A DNA stretch of 64,000 nucleotides from Chenopodium formosanum (taxonomy: Eukaryota > Streptophyta > Magnoliopsida > Caryophyllales > Amaranthaceae): contig CM044869.1 of NCBI GenBank assembly GCA_024500155.1, positions 35,381,898 to 35,445,897 of the forward strand. The letters are read 5' to 3'. Shown here piece after piece: positions 23,421 through 33,869 of this stretch. The position numbers and the translations under genes are program-made. Each line of letters starts with the position of its first letter. The first letter of the stretch is position 1. Under the pieces are notes generated by a model, which worked only from the letters and a program-made list of their open reading frames with translations, was not told where the DNA came from and made no database searches.

Positions 23421-24742
23421 TGTGAAAGGAATGGTGTCCTTCGAATAAGTGTATTATTCCGATAGAGGGTTCGGAATTATTAGAAAGCTAATTATTCAGT
23501 GAGGTCAAGTGATCAGAATTCCTGGGTGGAGGCCGCTTCCGATCGCTAATATTAATGAATAATTAATATTACAGCTTAATCTTGAATGAACCCTTCGGAT
23601 CACACCCAAACAACTAGCGAACCGAAGCGACGCATTAATTCAAAAGGAATTAATGAGTCGCTCGAGTAATTAATATTTAGACGTCGGAAATTCGAGCTTG
23701 GAGCGTCGAAAGTCAAGTCGATAATAATGAAAGACGGGACGAGAAAAACTAATAAATCAACATATTCCCAAAAATACCCCTGGCATCGGAATGCCCCAAG
23801 AAAACAGAATGCTAGGGGCATGGTGGCTAGCAAGCGCACCAAGCCGAGCCTATGGCTGGCTGGTGCGTGCTAGTGCACCTGAGCTAGCATGGCTGCTGCG
23901 ACCATGTGAGCACAAGGCCAGCAGCAGCCCTCACCAGTAGCCTGCACATATGGTACAAGGCATGCTTGCCGAGGGAGCCAGCAGTAGCCCTCGCCAGTAG
24001 CCTACACATATGGTACAAGGCATGCTTGCCGAGTGAGCCAGCAGCAGCCCACAGCTGCAGCAACCCGCACGCTCGTGCTGGGCTTGCTGGCAGTGGGTAG
24101 CCTCGAGCAAAAGGGGAGACGTGGCAGCCCACTTGGGTTGCCTTGGTGCCCACATGGGGCTACCATGTGGCGGCTAGCAAGGGAGAGTGAGTGGTGTGAG
24201 GTGGCGGTTTTTAGCAGTGGAGTGGGGAGTAAGTTTGGTCCCCCCCCCCCCCTTCCAAATGGTCCTCACCTAACCTCTCATGTGAACTTGGCACTTGTTG
24301 ATTTATTAGTAGCTTACTTATTTATTTTATTTTAGATTTAAAATAAAATGAATAAATTAAAAATCTCCCACATGGAAAGATGATGGGAATTTTGACCCTT
24401 TACCTATAAATACCAACCTTGGGTGTTGGGATTCTTCACTTGAGTAAGTTTTGAAAAAGGCATCACAGTGTGAAAACCTTTGAACACTAATTACTCGGGT
24501 TTTGAGGTCGGGCCTTGCTAACTCCAAGGCAACATACCGAGTTCGGTGCTCGCGTTGCTGGTGGACTTCGAAGGAGGCCTCCGTGTGAGCTCAATTAAGT
24601 GAGCGAAGCACGCTACAAAGGTATTAATATCTTACGTAGTCTTGTGTTTATTTTAATTATGCATTATGGTTATAATTATTGTGAGTTTGGTTTTGGGGTC
24701 AGGTTTCTTTCCGCGGTGGGTCGGACTCACCGAAACCCAACA
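23421..24742 (+). repeat. 3' LTR of copia-1 (1.32 kb)
   Basis: Begins TGTGAAAGG after the polypurine tract and ends GAAACCCAACA. It contains an exact-period 60-base tandem duplication (about 23930-24050, around CACATATGGTACAAGGC) absent from the 5' LTR, and a 13-base C run near 24240. A TATA box (CCTATAAATACC) lies near 24408. Confidence 0.85.
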
Positions 24743-24747
24743 ATATG

Positions 24748-26104
24748 GTTGGTAACTAAGGTATCGAGAAAGCTAGATAAATTGAGAAATTCAATATACC
24801 AAACACTGCAAAGGATAAACAATGGTTACAACTAATGGAATTCAAAAGCTATCTCCTATAAGCCAAGCTAGGGTTCACTATGAATGGCTAACAAGGAAAA
24901 TCACAATCAAATTCAATCAATTAAAGCAATTCACAAATCAGGGGTTCTTGTCATTGAAATTTGAAATGCAATCTAGATTAATCTTATAGGTTGATCACTC
25001 CTAGTCTAATTAATCACATGCACAACTATGTAAACCAATTTAATTGCAAAAATTCAATCAATCAAGGATCATCAACTAGCAAAAATCATCAATTAAGCAT
25101 GCTTCCCCTTCTCCCTAGCAACTAATCTACTCGCTAATCATGGTGGAATTGAAAAACAAAACAAATTCAATCACAAACATATTCATTTAAAGTTTAATCA
25201 AAAAGAAATTCAATCATTCAACAATTTCTAAAACAAACATTAAAATTCAAATCAAAGATTCAAGAATTAAAAGAAATTGCAATAAAGGTAAATTCAAAGG
25301 AAAGAAATCTCACAAACTTTCATTGATTTGAAGAAAAAATCCAAGATCAAGTTGAAATCAAAGATCAAATTGAAGTACAATCAAGTAATCCTAAGCTTCT
25401 CTCTCTACTTTCTCTCCCTTCTATTTCAAGAAAAATAAGTGTCAAGTACAAAATAAGTCCTCCCCCCCCCCCCCACGAAAAAGGAAAAGTCAAAATCTAT
25501 AAATAGAAAATCGAGCGAAGAGAATTGGGGCTCCTTGTGCGTGCGCACCACCCATGCCGCGCGCGCACACAGTTGGGTCTGCGCGCACGCACAGTGAGGC
25601 TTACGCGCGCGCCCCCTGTTGTGGTGCTCGTGGCTTGCCTCCTTTGCTTGCTCGATCGATCTCCGCGCTCCCTAGCATCCCTATCATCGGTGCACTTGAG
25701 GCGATGCCCGCAAGAAGGGCAGCCCTTTTATTCTCCAAGCACTTGAACACTTCGAGCTAAAGCATTACTTCCATTGTGCTTGTGCTTGCGGAGCTAGCTT
25801 GAATTGCATGCTTGGATTCCTGAACTTAGCTCCATCAACTTCCTTGAATGCGCTCGAGCTTCCTCCTCGATAATCAAACCCTGGAAAATTCAACATAGCT
25901 ACAAAATAAGTCAAAGAAACGAAGAAGCAAGAGAAATAACCGAGAAATGAATTAAATAGTAAGAAAACCATCAAAAGCACACATTTCTTTAAACTTACAC
26001 GCAAAACAAGCACTATTATGTAGAAACACGACATAAAAGGCTAAAAACGAGCATAAAAATACAAAGAAAACCTAGCCTAAAAGTGCCATAAATGACACTC
26101 ATCA
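24748..26104 (-). repeat. 3' LTR of Athila-F, truncated
   Basis: It starts at 26104 (minus) with TGATGAGTGTCATTTATGGC right after a polypurine tract and stops near 24748 at the copia-1 LTR. A CG module with GTGCGCGC/GCGCGCAC elements lies at 25535-25625, followed on the minus strand by a TATTTATAG box near 25500. Compared with the solo LTR at 26977-28588, roughly the last third is missing. Confidence 0.75.
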
Positions 26105-26145
26105 AATTCCCCCGAGCTAGAATTTTGCTCGTCCTCGAGCAAAAC
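26105..26145 (-). other. Polypurine tract and AGGA-loop hairpin of Athila-F
   Basis: On the minus strand a perfect 9-bp stem (TTTTGCTCG with CGAGCAAAA) encloses the loop AGGA. Four bases later comes AGCTCGGGGGAA, directly before the LTR. The G run is the likely plus-strand primer. The hairpin's role is unknown; see the second copy at 28589-28625. Confidence 0.65.
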
Positions 26146-26976
26146 GAAATCAAACTTGAAGGAAAATGATGACATTATTTAGGAAAGCAGGAAATGATAA
26201 AGACTAGAGAATAAAAGAATGTACACTAACTCACTTTTGTAGGAATCACGGTCAATTTTAGCAACAATTGACAAGCCATTTAAACCTCTAGATCGCTCTA
26301 GAGGACGAGTAATGCTCTCGTAAGGGTTTCTTAAGAGATTAACCCATAAATCTCAAGTAAAAGGAGGCAAAGCATAAAAAGAGAAAAGAGAAAATTAAAA
26401 CTTAAAAGGAAAAGAGGTTCTTCTACAATGGACTCTTGCAAATGGTCAAAACACGAGAGGATACCAAACTTCCTAAAACAACAATGGTAAGCACGTTCTG
26501 AGATATCAAGGGTTGATTGAAACATAGGACATGCTAAGTATAGAGAACTACCGAAATGCAATTCACTTTCATCTAAAAACATTTTTAGCACATTTTCCCA
26601 ATTGGCTTCAAATCTACTTTTAGCAAGCATCTCTATAGTTCCTCAAAGGAACCGGAAAAGCAAATAGATTTGAGGTTTCTCGACATCTTAACTTTGCATC
26701 CCCTCTCCTTAGGGTTTAACTCATAATGCCCTCCCCCGAAATGTGACTCAACCTCTAGGTCAAAAAGGCTTTCCCAAAGGTTGTAACGTAAGGGCAAAAG
26801 GTTGAGGGTAAGCTTAAAATTTAGAATTTGGTGGTACACCTAAGTTGTGAAGCAAAGATTGGCTAAATCTCAACACTAACACCAATTAGTCACCAAACAA
26901 AAACAAACTAACACCCCCAAGCTTATTTAAAGCTATAACCACAATCATATATACAAAAAGCGTAAGAACGCTTCCC
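26146..26976 (-). other. Athila-F 3' UTR, part next to the LTR
   Basis: Non-coding AT-rich sequence on both strands. A further AAGCTTGGGGGTGT motif (minus, about 26906-26919) repeats the polypurine motif without the hairpin. It ends at the TTCCC duplication of the solo LTR. Confidence 0.5.
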
Positions 26977-28588
26977 TGATGAGTGTCATTTATGGCACTC
27001 ATTTGTTCTCTTTTAGGGTGATTTTAGATTGCTTTTATAGCTCTTTTCTTTCCTTTTTCCTTAGTTTTGCTCCTTATTTCTTTAGTTTGCACAGTCCTTA
27101 GTTGATTTTCCATTTTCATGCATTTCTTGGTTTTTCTTGTCTTTTTCCCTTTTATTTGCTTGTTTTCTTTCATTTTCAAGTTAAGATCGTTGTCCAAGGA
27201 TTCCCGAGACTTCTTCCTGAGTCTTGGATTGATTAGGATTCCTAGTGTCCTCCATTTGAAGCTCAAGTATGGAGATGTGCAAGTTCCTAGTGATCATAGG
27301 TCGTGCTTTCTAGCCGTGGGGGCACGAATTCTCCTGTTGAACCCACCAACAGGGTCTTTTAGGGTCTACCATGCTCCATGTTCATTAAGCCACCAAGTGG
27401 AGCGCATGAGGAGCATCAAGATGTAGGGGAAGGAGGCTGCCCTGTTCCCAAGCGCGGGCGCGCGTGGCCCTGGCGCGGCCGCGCCTGTTGCTCCCCCTGT
27501 TCCGTACCCATTTTTGCGTGGCCGCACATCCTCTTTAAGAAGGTCGCGCCTATACAGGCCTATTTTAGACGATCTAACTAATTTCTCTTTGTTAGTTCTA
27601 CTATATATAGATTTTTCTTCTATTTTTAGAGGGGGGATGGTTAGGGGAAAAGGGAGAAAATTAGAATTAGAGTTTTAGAGAGAAGTTTAACTGGAGAAAC
27701 ACTTGTTCTTAGATTTTTAGAGAGAGAAATTCATGGTTGATGATTAAAGATTGATGATTATAAGCACGATTTCCTTTGATTTCACCAAAGTTTGTAAGGA
27801 TCTCTTTTATTTTAATGCAATCTTTAGTTTTTGATTTCAATTGTTTGTTGATTGTTCAAATTTGTTGATTAGTTGATTGAATTTGTTTGATTGAAATGAC
27901 GACGATGAATTTGTTGATTAGCTTAGTTTTGATTTTGATTTCTTCCATGGATTGTGAGTAGTTTACTTGCTAGGAATGTGGTGAAGCATGTTTGAGTGAT
28001 GGATCATAGCTAATTGGGAATTTTTGATTGATTTTGCATTGTGATTAAGTTGGTTGATTGACTTTGTGCATGTGTGTGATTAGTTAAGTAGTAGCTAACT
28101 TTAATTGTCATGCTAGATTGCATTGTGTGTTTACATTGATATGGACCATTGATTTGTAGGTCACATTTATCGATCGAGCTTGGTTTGTGACGTTCCTAGT
28201 AGAGTCTTTCGTGGTTGGCGCTAGTTAGACCTCTAGGAGATAGCTTGTTGAGCTCTTTTGATTGCTTTGTCTATCTTCCCTCGCAATACTTGAATTAATC
28301 AATCTCCAACCCGATTAGTGTGTGCCCATTGCAAGAATATGTGGATCCTAAATCCCTAGTGTTTGATACATTGATTTACTTCTTATTTTCTTTGTTTGTT
28401 TAGTTGATCTTAGATAACCTACTTTCCCTTTTACGCTTCGAAATAGCTTGATTTTGGCAATAGCTAACTTCCCCCCATTCCTAGTGGTTCGACCCGAACT
28501 TGCCCTATTACTAGGTGTAGGTTTGGTTACAAATTTAGTTTTGATCGGAGGAATTTTAGTTTCAACGACCTAGAATCCACCCTCGTCA
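26977..28588 (+). mobile_element. Solo LTR of an Athila-like family, TSD TTCCC
   Basis: A 1612-base LTR beginning TGATGAGTGTCATTTATGGC and ending CCACCCTCGTCA, flanked by TTCCC on both sides (26972-26976 and 28589-28593). It carries a CG module (27455-27545, with GGCGCGGCCGCGCC) followed by a TATATATAG box near 27601 and AT-rich leader sequence. No internal region is present, so it is what remains after LTR-LTR recombination. It sits in opposite orientation inside a polypurine motif of Athila-F. Confidence 0.85.
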
Positions 28589-28633
28589 TTCCCCCCAAGC
28601 TTGAACAAAGCATTGTCCTCAATGCTTAAAATA
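28589..28633 (-). other. Second AGGA-loop hairpin plus polypurine motif
   Basis: On the minus strand a perfect 8-bp stem (AAGCATTG with CAATGCTT) with loop AGGA is followed six bases later by AGCTTGGGGGGAA. The layout equals that at 26105-26145, but the stem sequence is different. The solo LTR inserted within the G run, duplicating TTCCC. Confidence 0.65.
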
Positions 28634-30573
28634 GGAAGAAGCATTGACATCAAAATGTTTTTGAACTTTTTCATTTTTTACACTATTTTTAATTTTTGCC
28701 AAAGCTTGTTGAATTTGCTTTGCGTTTTCTCAATTTTTTCAATTTTTCATTTTTCACTTTATTCATTGTCCTCGCCTCTTTTAACTGTGGACGGCTTTTC
28801 AACTTTGCATTTTAATGTCCTTGCCTTTTTTAACTTTGGACGGCTTTTTCATTTATTCACTTGCCATTGTTAATAAGATATATAAAACACAAGCTTGCTT
28901 GCAATAAGAACCAATATCCAAACTCATATACCACAATCTTCCAAGACCATGATCATTTGCTTCACAAAAACTAAAAATGGAACAAAAAGAAACAAAAGGC
29001 TCAAAGTGCTTACGATGTGGCTTAAAAAGAAGGGAAAAGACACAAATGGTTAGCAAGTAGGCAAATGTAAACCCAAGAACTAGAAATAAAGAAGGTTATC
29101 CTAGAAAATAAAAATTACCACCCCGAAAAGATGCCTTTGTCCTCCCTAGATGGTTCGGTCTCATGTTTGAGAATTATGAGTCAAGATTCAAGATTAGGTC
29201 CGCAATAGTCAAGGACCCATGCTGCTCATTCAAGTGATTGGAGAAGGCTTGAAAACTATGAAACCTCACAAAGATGTGGCAAAAACTCACTAAAAGCCTC
29301 AAATTCACCAAAGGGCCGGGGAATGATTGCGAGTTTTCAAAAACAAAAGAATCCTGCTTCAAGGTCCCAATAGTTCTAAACGACTATCTTAGCATGTTCT
29401 ATCCTACTGTCAACCAAAGATACTCTCAAAGCGTGAAAACCATTATTCTTAGGAAGAATGATAGCCTAAAGTGCAAGTCCAAGTGGTATTAAGTCCAAGG
29501 TAAAAGCAAAATTATTAAGAAAGAAAAGCAATGCCTCAAAACATATTTTTCATTTTCAAAATTTTTGTGATTTTTTTTAATTTATTTTTTCACTTTTTAA
29601 AAATTAAAAATTAAAAGAAAAACATAAGAATGCAAAGAGAAATGTAAAAGAAAAGAGATAAGGAAATCAAAAAGAAAAAGTAAAACAAAAAGGAAATAGA
29701 AAAAGAGGAAAAAGAAACAAAGAAGAAAGATAGAAAAGCAAAGGAGAAATAGAAAATATCAAGGAAGTAAGCTAACATATATATCCCAATCGACAAACAA
29801 GTGAACATTCGGCCACAACGCCAATGTTCCCAAACACGCTAAGGTGTTAAATAGCAAATAACCTTAAACCGTTCAACTTCTCCTAATGTAAACCTATACT
29901 AAGCATCCAAGAAAAGAAAAGAAAATAAAAGGAAGAAGATTAGAAGGATCTCACCGGGTGTCGAAGCTATGCTATAACAAATAAGGTGAAAGAACAACCA
30001 CAGTCATGGAGCACCAATAAGCATAGCACAAACTACGAGGTAAGGTGAGAAAGAAAATAGACTATATACAAAGAAAAATGTTAGTAACTTCAAGATAAAA
30101 GAAAAGAAAGATATAAAAGAGATATATGTACTCAATAGGGAAAAAGAAAGAATGTATGATAGCATCAGGAACAGGATCAAGTAACGAAATAAGAAAGCAG
30201 AATCATCAGATAGAAGCAGAGTCAGAAAGCAAGACATCAAACAATCATCATCAAGTTATAATGATGCAGAGAGACACAACAGACAGCAATCAGTGAAACA
30301 AACAACAATATCAAGAACTGAAACAGAGAAATCATGTGAAATACAACATCATCATCATCAGAGAAGCAAGAGATACATAGTGATCAATACCGACAAGCAA
30401 AAGAGACCTAGAGTGAACTACAAAAGCGAAGGGGGAACGGAGAAGCACATAAACAACATAAATCACCCCCAAGCTTGAAAGGAACTACCCCCTAAACTCT
30501 AATCCTAATAACACATAGGCAAAAAGAGAACATCATATAAAGAACATAAGAAAGGGGGATAGTCACGATAGTC
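28634..30573 (-). other. Athila-F 3' UTR, part next to the env-like frame
   Basis: Low-complexity, A/G-rich on the plus strand (29580-29760 strongly so). Open frames here (for example 29611-29808 and 30004-30240, minus) are poly-Phe/Ser/Leu composition artefacts. A fourth polypurine motif AAGCTTGGGGGTGA lies at about 30465-30478 (minus), just after the env-like frame. Confidence 0.5.
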
Positions 30574-32330
30574 TCACTCCGCATTATGGTAAGGGGTAGA
30601 ATGTGAACTCCCCTCACCGGTCTCTAAGACATGACTCGAGCTAGCCATTTCACTCACCTCTATAGGGGCCTTTCCCTTTAACCTCGCCTCCCTCCTACCA
30701 CGATCTATCGCGAAGAAATGAGACCAATCATCCAAGACCGGCTCTCCCGATAATCCCCACCTACCAAAAGTCTCGGGGTTCGGGAAAGGCATAGGGTTCG
30801 CGGGATCATAAGTATAATCGCATCCACCGGGCCGCTTATAATCGTAAGTGGCCGGGGTAGTGCTCATGATAGCACTAGGATGGATATGAGGACACTCCCA
30901 ATAGGGGTAACAAGGTCTAGGTCCGATGGTAGGTTCAAAGGGTTCCCATTGAGGGATAGGTCCTTGTTAGACCGGGAGGTATGGATAGTTCAAGTAAGGG
31001 TCAATCTCCCCCTTCCTCACATGATAGTCATACACTTGATTTTCATGGAAATCGTAGCCAAGAGACGAATCCCGCCCCGAAGGCATGGAAAACAAGACAT
31101 TAGTGATGGAGTCTAACTTGGCATGAATAGTAGATAAATCAAATGTAGAAGAAGAAGTAGAAGAAGGGATAGAAGTACCCTCCCCATTAAACCGGGGGCA
31201 ATGCTTGGAAATCTGCCGATATAACATCATTGGAAGCGATTCTTGTATGGTTAGTCTTCCGCCGAAGAGAAGGATCGATGTTGCATCTTGGAGGCCTCCA
31301 AGTTAATGAATCCTTTCGTATTGCGGTTGGAAACTTCCTTGCTGGGAATCAAGAACAATTACTTCACTCGAGAGACCTTTCAAATGAAAATATCACGTCT
31401 CTTGGTTCGATCGATAAACTTTTGGTTGACAAGAGCGTAAATGTTGAGGAAGTGGGAAGGTGTCTTCTCCCGAGGATCGACTATCGAAGGGAGTTCACAA
31501 AGAAAATCCTTATAAGAATCGTCAAGGCATAGGACAAGAATGGAGATCATGCTCCCAATTTGGATGCTCCCCGAAAGTGAAATACCATCTCGGATGTCTA
31601 GAAACAGATTGATCAAGTGTTATGTGAAATCTACAAGCTCAATCTCATGCGACTCTTGGTCGGCAATCCATAGGCAACAAATCTCTTCTCGGGAGATGGC
31701 TCCCAAAGAATCCTTCGAGCAAAGGGCATATGTGAGAATGCAGTTAAAGTATCTCATAGCCGGATGTACAATCGATGCGGATTTAGAAGTTTGAGGCTCA
31801 TATTTCCCTTCGTCAGAGATACGTCGCCACCACCGGAGTTCGTCATACCCATTGTAACTTGTCATTTTACCATTAGCTGGGTAGACAAGATGGTCTTCAT
31901 CAACGGCCCATGGAAACCGGAAGTAAGAACAAAGTTGTGACTCCGACAACCAATGATCATTGTTGAATAATTGAAAGGTCAGAGTTCTCGAGGAGTCACC
32001 ACTTGTCTCTCGGACCACTTCTAGGGATGATAGAAACTTATAGGTCACCCTAGCATAGGTAGGGGCACTCAAATCCAAGAACTCTAAAAGACCGAGGTTC
32101 TTGGCTAGGTGGCGAACATCTTCATCAATTCCAAGTAGCTTGGTTGTTGTTTGATCATAGAATCGTGTTGACTTAAGCTTCCTCTTGGTAAGTTGCTTGA
32201 ACCGATCCCAATACAATTCCTTGGAGAATTCAATGCCGTACGTTTCTACCACCTCGGGAGGAGGTGGAACAACGTGCCGGGCTTTGCTTGAACTTGATCG
32301 AGCACGCTTCTTTTGACGAATAGGGGCCAT
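30574..32330 (-). pseudogene. Athila ORF1-family (env-like) protein, broken
   Basis: A 236-codon frame from an ATG at 32330 has the Athila ORF-1 family pattern: a basic Ser-rich start (RQKKRARSSSSK), then ELYWDRFKQLTKRKLKSTRF, KNLGLLEFLDLSAPTYARV, LTFQLFNNDHWLSESQL and YFNCILTYAL. Homologous sequence continues in other frames (31380-31616, 30967-31230, 30574-30867). At least three lesions therefore break an original frame of about 580 codons. It sits after pol where retroviruses have env, and its function is not established. I see no convincing signal peptide in the surviving N-terminus. Confidence 0.75.
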
Positions 32331-33169
32331 CTACAAGAAGCAGAGTAATTCATGAGCAATTCATTTACAATTATCATTGTTCAATAATATTCTTAAGAAA
32401 GTGTTCATGAATCAAGCACAAATATAATTCAATCAAAAATGAAACAAGAAATGGTCACACATGAACTATGCCATGAATATAGAAACATAAGCTTGAAGTA
32501 ACTAGCCATGAATTAAAGGCAAAATTGGACACAAGAGACCAAATCATGAATCATTATGAGCAAATTAATCCCAAAACATTGAATTATCAAAGAATTGAAG
32601 CTATCATATAAAATACCCATGAGAGAGAAAATGACCAACAATGGTGATTCAAGGATTCAAGCAAGGTATACAAATTCATCATGAAAAAGCTTAAATATAA
32701 CATCCAATAACATCATTCAACACAAAATACAAGCTAAAAGAACCAACAATGGAGTTCTATCATGAAAGCGGAAACAAGGGTTTCAAGCTTCAAAAAGGAG
32801 GAAGAAGATGAGTAAAGAGTGAGAAATTATACCTCAATGAAGCTTTAAATCACTTGAAAATTGCACAATTGAAGAGTATAGACCAATTAAAACACCCAAA
32901 GTCAAGTTCCAAGCACTAAATCAAAACCCAAAAATTTCAAAATTTATGCCTAATTTTCGAATTTCAAGTTCAAAAATTCTGAATTTTTTTTGTTGTTTTT
33001 GAAAGGATTTGATTATATGTTAGATGTAATTTGTGAAGAAATGAGATTAAGAGTATGTAATTGGATGAATTTTCAATGGATTTGGAAAGAGGTAGATGAG
33101 AGAGGAGTGAAAGGGGTGAGATGAGGGGGAAATCAGGGAGAGAGAAGGATATGAGGGGGGGTTTTGCGA
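32331..33169 (-). other. Leader between CG module and env-like frame
   Basis: About 840 bases, AT-rich and non-coding. Close to the CG module the minus strand is CT-rich (33090-33165), like a plant 5' UTR. No clear TATA box; CATATAATC near 33015 is the nearest candidate. Confidence 0.4.
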
Positions 33170-33480
33170 GGAGTGAGCACGAATTTAGGAGGGGCGCGCT
33201 ACCACGGCTGGTGCGTGCACGCAGCCTGGTGGTGCGTGCGCACCAGCCATAGGGGGGGGGGGCTGATTTTTGCCTTGAAACGCCACAAAACGAGCAATTT
33301 TTCTGACCCCCTTGGTGCGCACGTAGCATGGTGGTGCATGCACACCAGGTAGGTTCATGGGGGGCTCAAATTTCTCTTGATAACGCACCTAATCGAGACA
33401 AATTTTTTGACCCTTTTGGTGTGCGCGCGCAACCCCTGGTGCGTGCGCACCAATCAAAGCCTAGGGGAGGAAATTTTCGC
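33170..33480 (-). promoter_or_regulatory. Triplicated CG-rich palindromic module upstream of the env-like frame
   Basis: Three degenerate units of about 105 bases each contain GGTGCGTGCGCACC-type palindromes, followed by a G run, an AT-rich arm and GACCCCC/GACCCTT. The same palindrome type occurs in the LTRs at 25535-25625 and 42545-42640, where it precedes a TATA box. By analogy it may be an internal promoter or enhancer for the env-like frame; this is inference. Confidence 0.45.
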
Positions 33481-33869
33481 TCTTGAACACACTCTCGTGC
33501 TTGCGCTTTCATCGACGCTAACGAGCATCATGATCGAGTGCTTAAAAATCACACAAAAATATTTCAAAAATCACTCAGTCGTGAATAAAAAATCATGAAA
33601 ACACAAACACAAGAGTGCATATATTCAGCAAACTCCTTCACCTATGTTTAACCAAACCTCACGAAACCTTGAATAAACACCGAAATTAATGGAAATCATC
33701 AACGATTCAATCTCGTGGTACCTAAAATCAAGAAAACAAAGAAAAATAAGAAAAGTTCTAAAAAATAAAAGAAATAGAGAGAATTAAAAAATCAAAAGAA
33801 AGGGTTAGAAAACCAGGTTGCCTCCCGGGAAGCGCTTATTTAACGTCATAGCTCGACGTTCTCCACCTA
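33481..33869 (-). other. Inter-frame spacer after Athila-F integrase
   Basis: AT-rich spacer without coding signal. A TCATCGACGCT segment near 33510 resembles part of the LTR at about 42739, consistent with LTR-derived sequence in this gap. Confidence 0.4.

Larger units (their letters stand above)
6311..24742 (+). mobile_element. Copia-1: Ty1/copia element split by a Tat-like insertion
   Basis: In order: 5' LTR (6311-7561, first ~45 bases lost), primer site, long leader, gag, protease, integrase, [Tat-like insertion 12526-20912], reverse transcriptase, RNase H, 3' UTR, polypurine tract and 3' LTR (23421-24742). The copia order with integrase before RT is clear. pol is interrupted exactly at a duplicated CCTAC. 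Many stops make it inactive. The bases after the 3' LTR, AATAT, are a candidate target duplication with no partner at the damaged 5' end. It lies against the truncated Athila-F LTR and probably inserted into it. Confidence 0.8.

Noticed and set aside
27024..27266. Lys-rich 80-codon minus frame in the solo LTR
   Set aside because: Compositional: a T-rich plus strand gives Lys codons; it lies within LTR sequence.
29611..30240. Phe/Ser/Leu-rich minus frames resembling membrane proteins
   Set aside because: They come from A/G-rich low-complexity sequence in the Athila-F 3' UTR.
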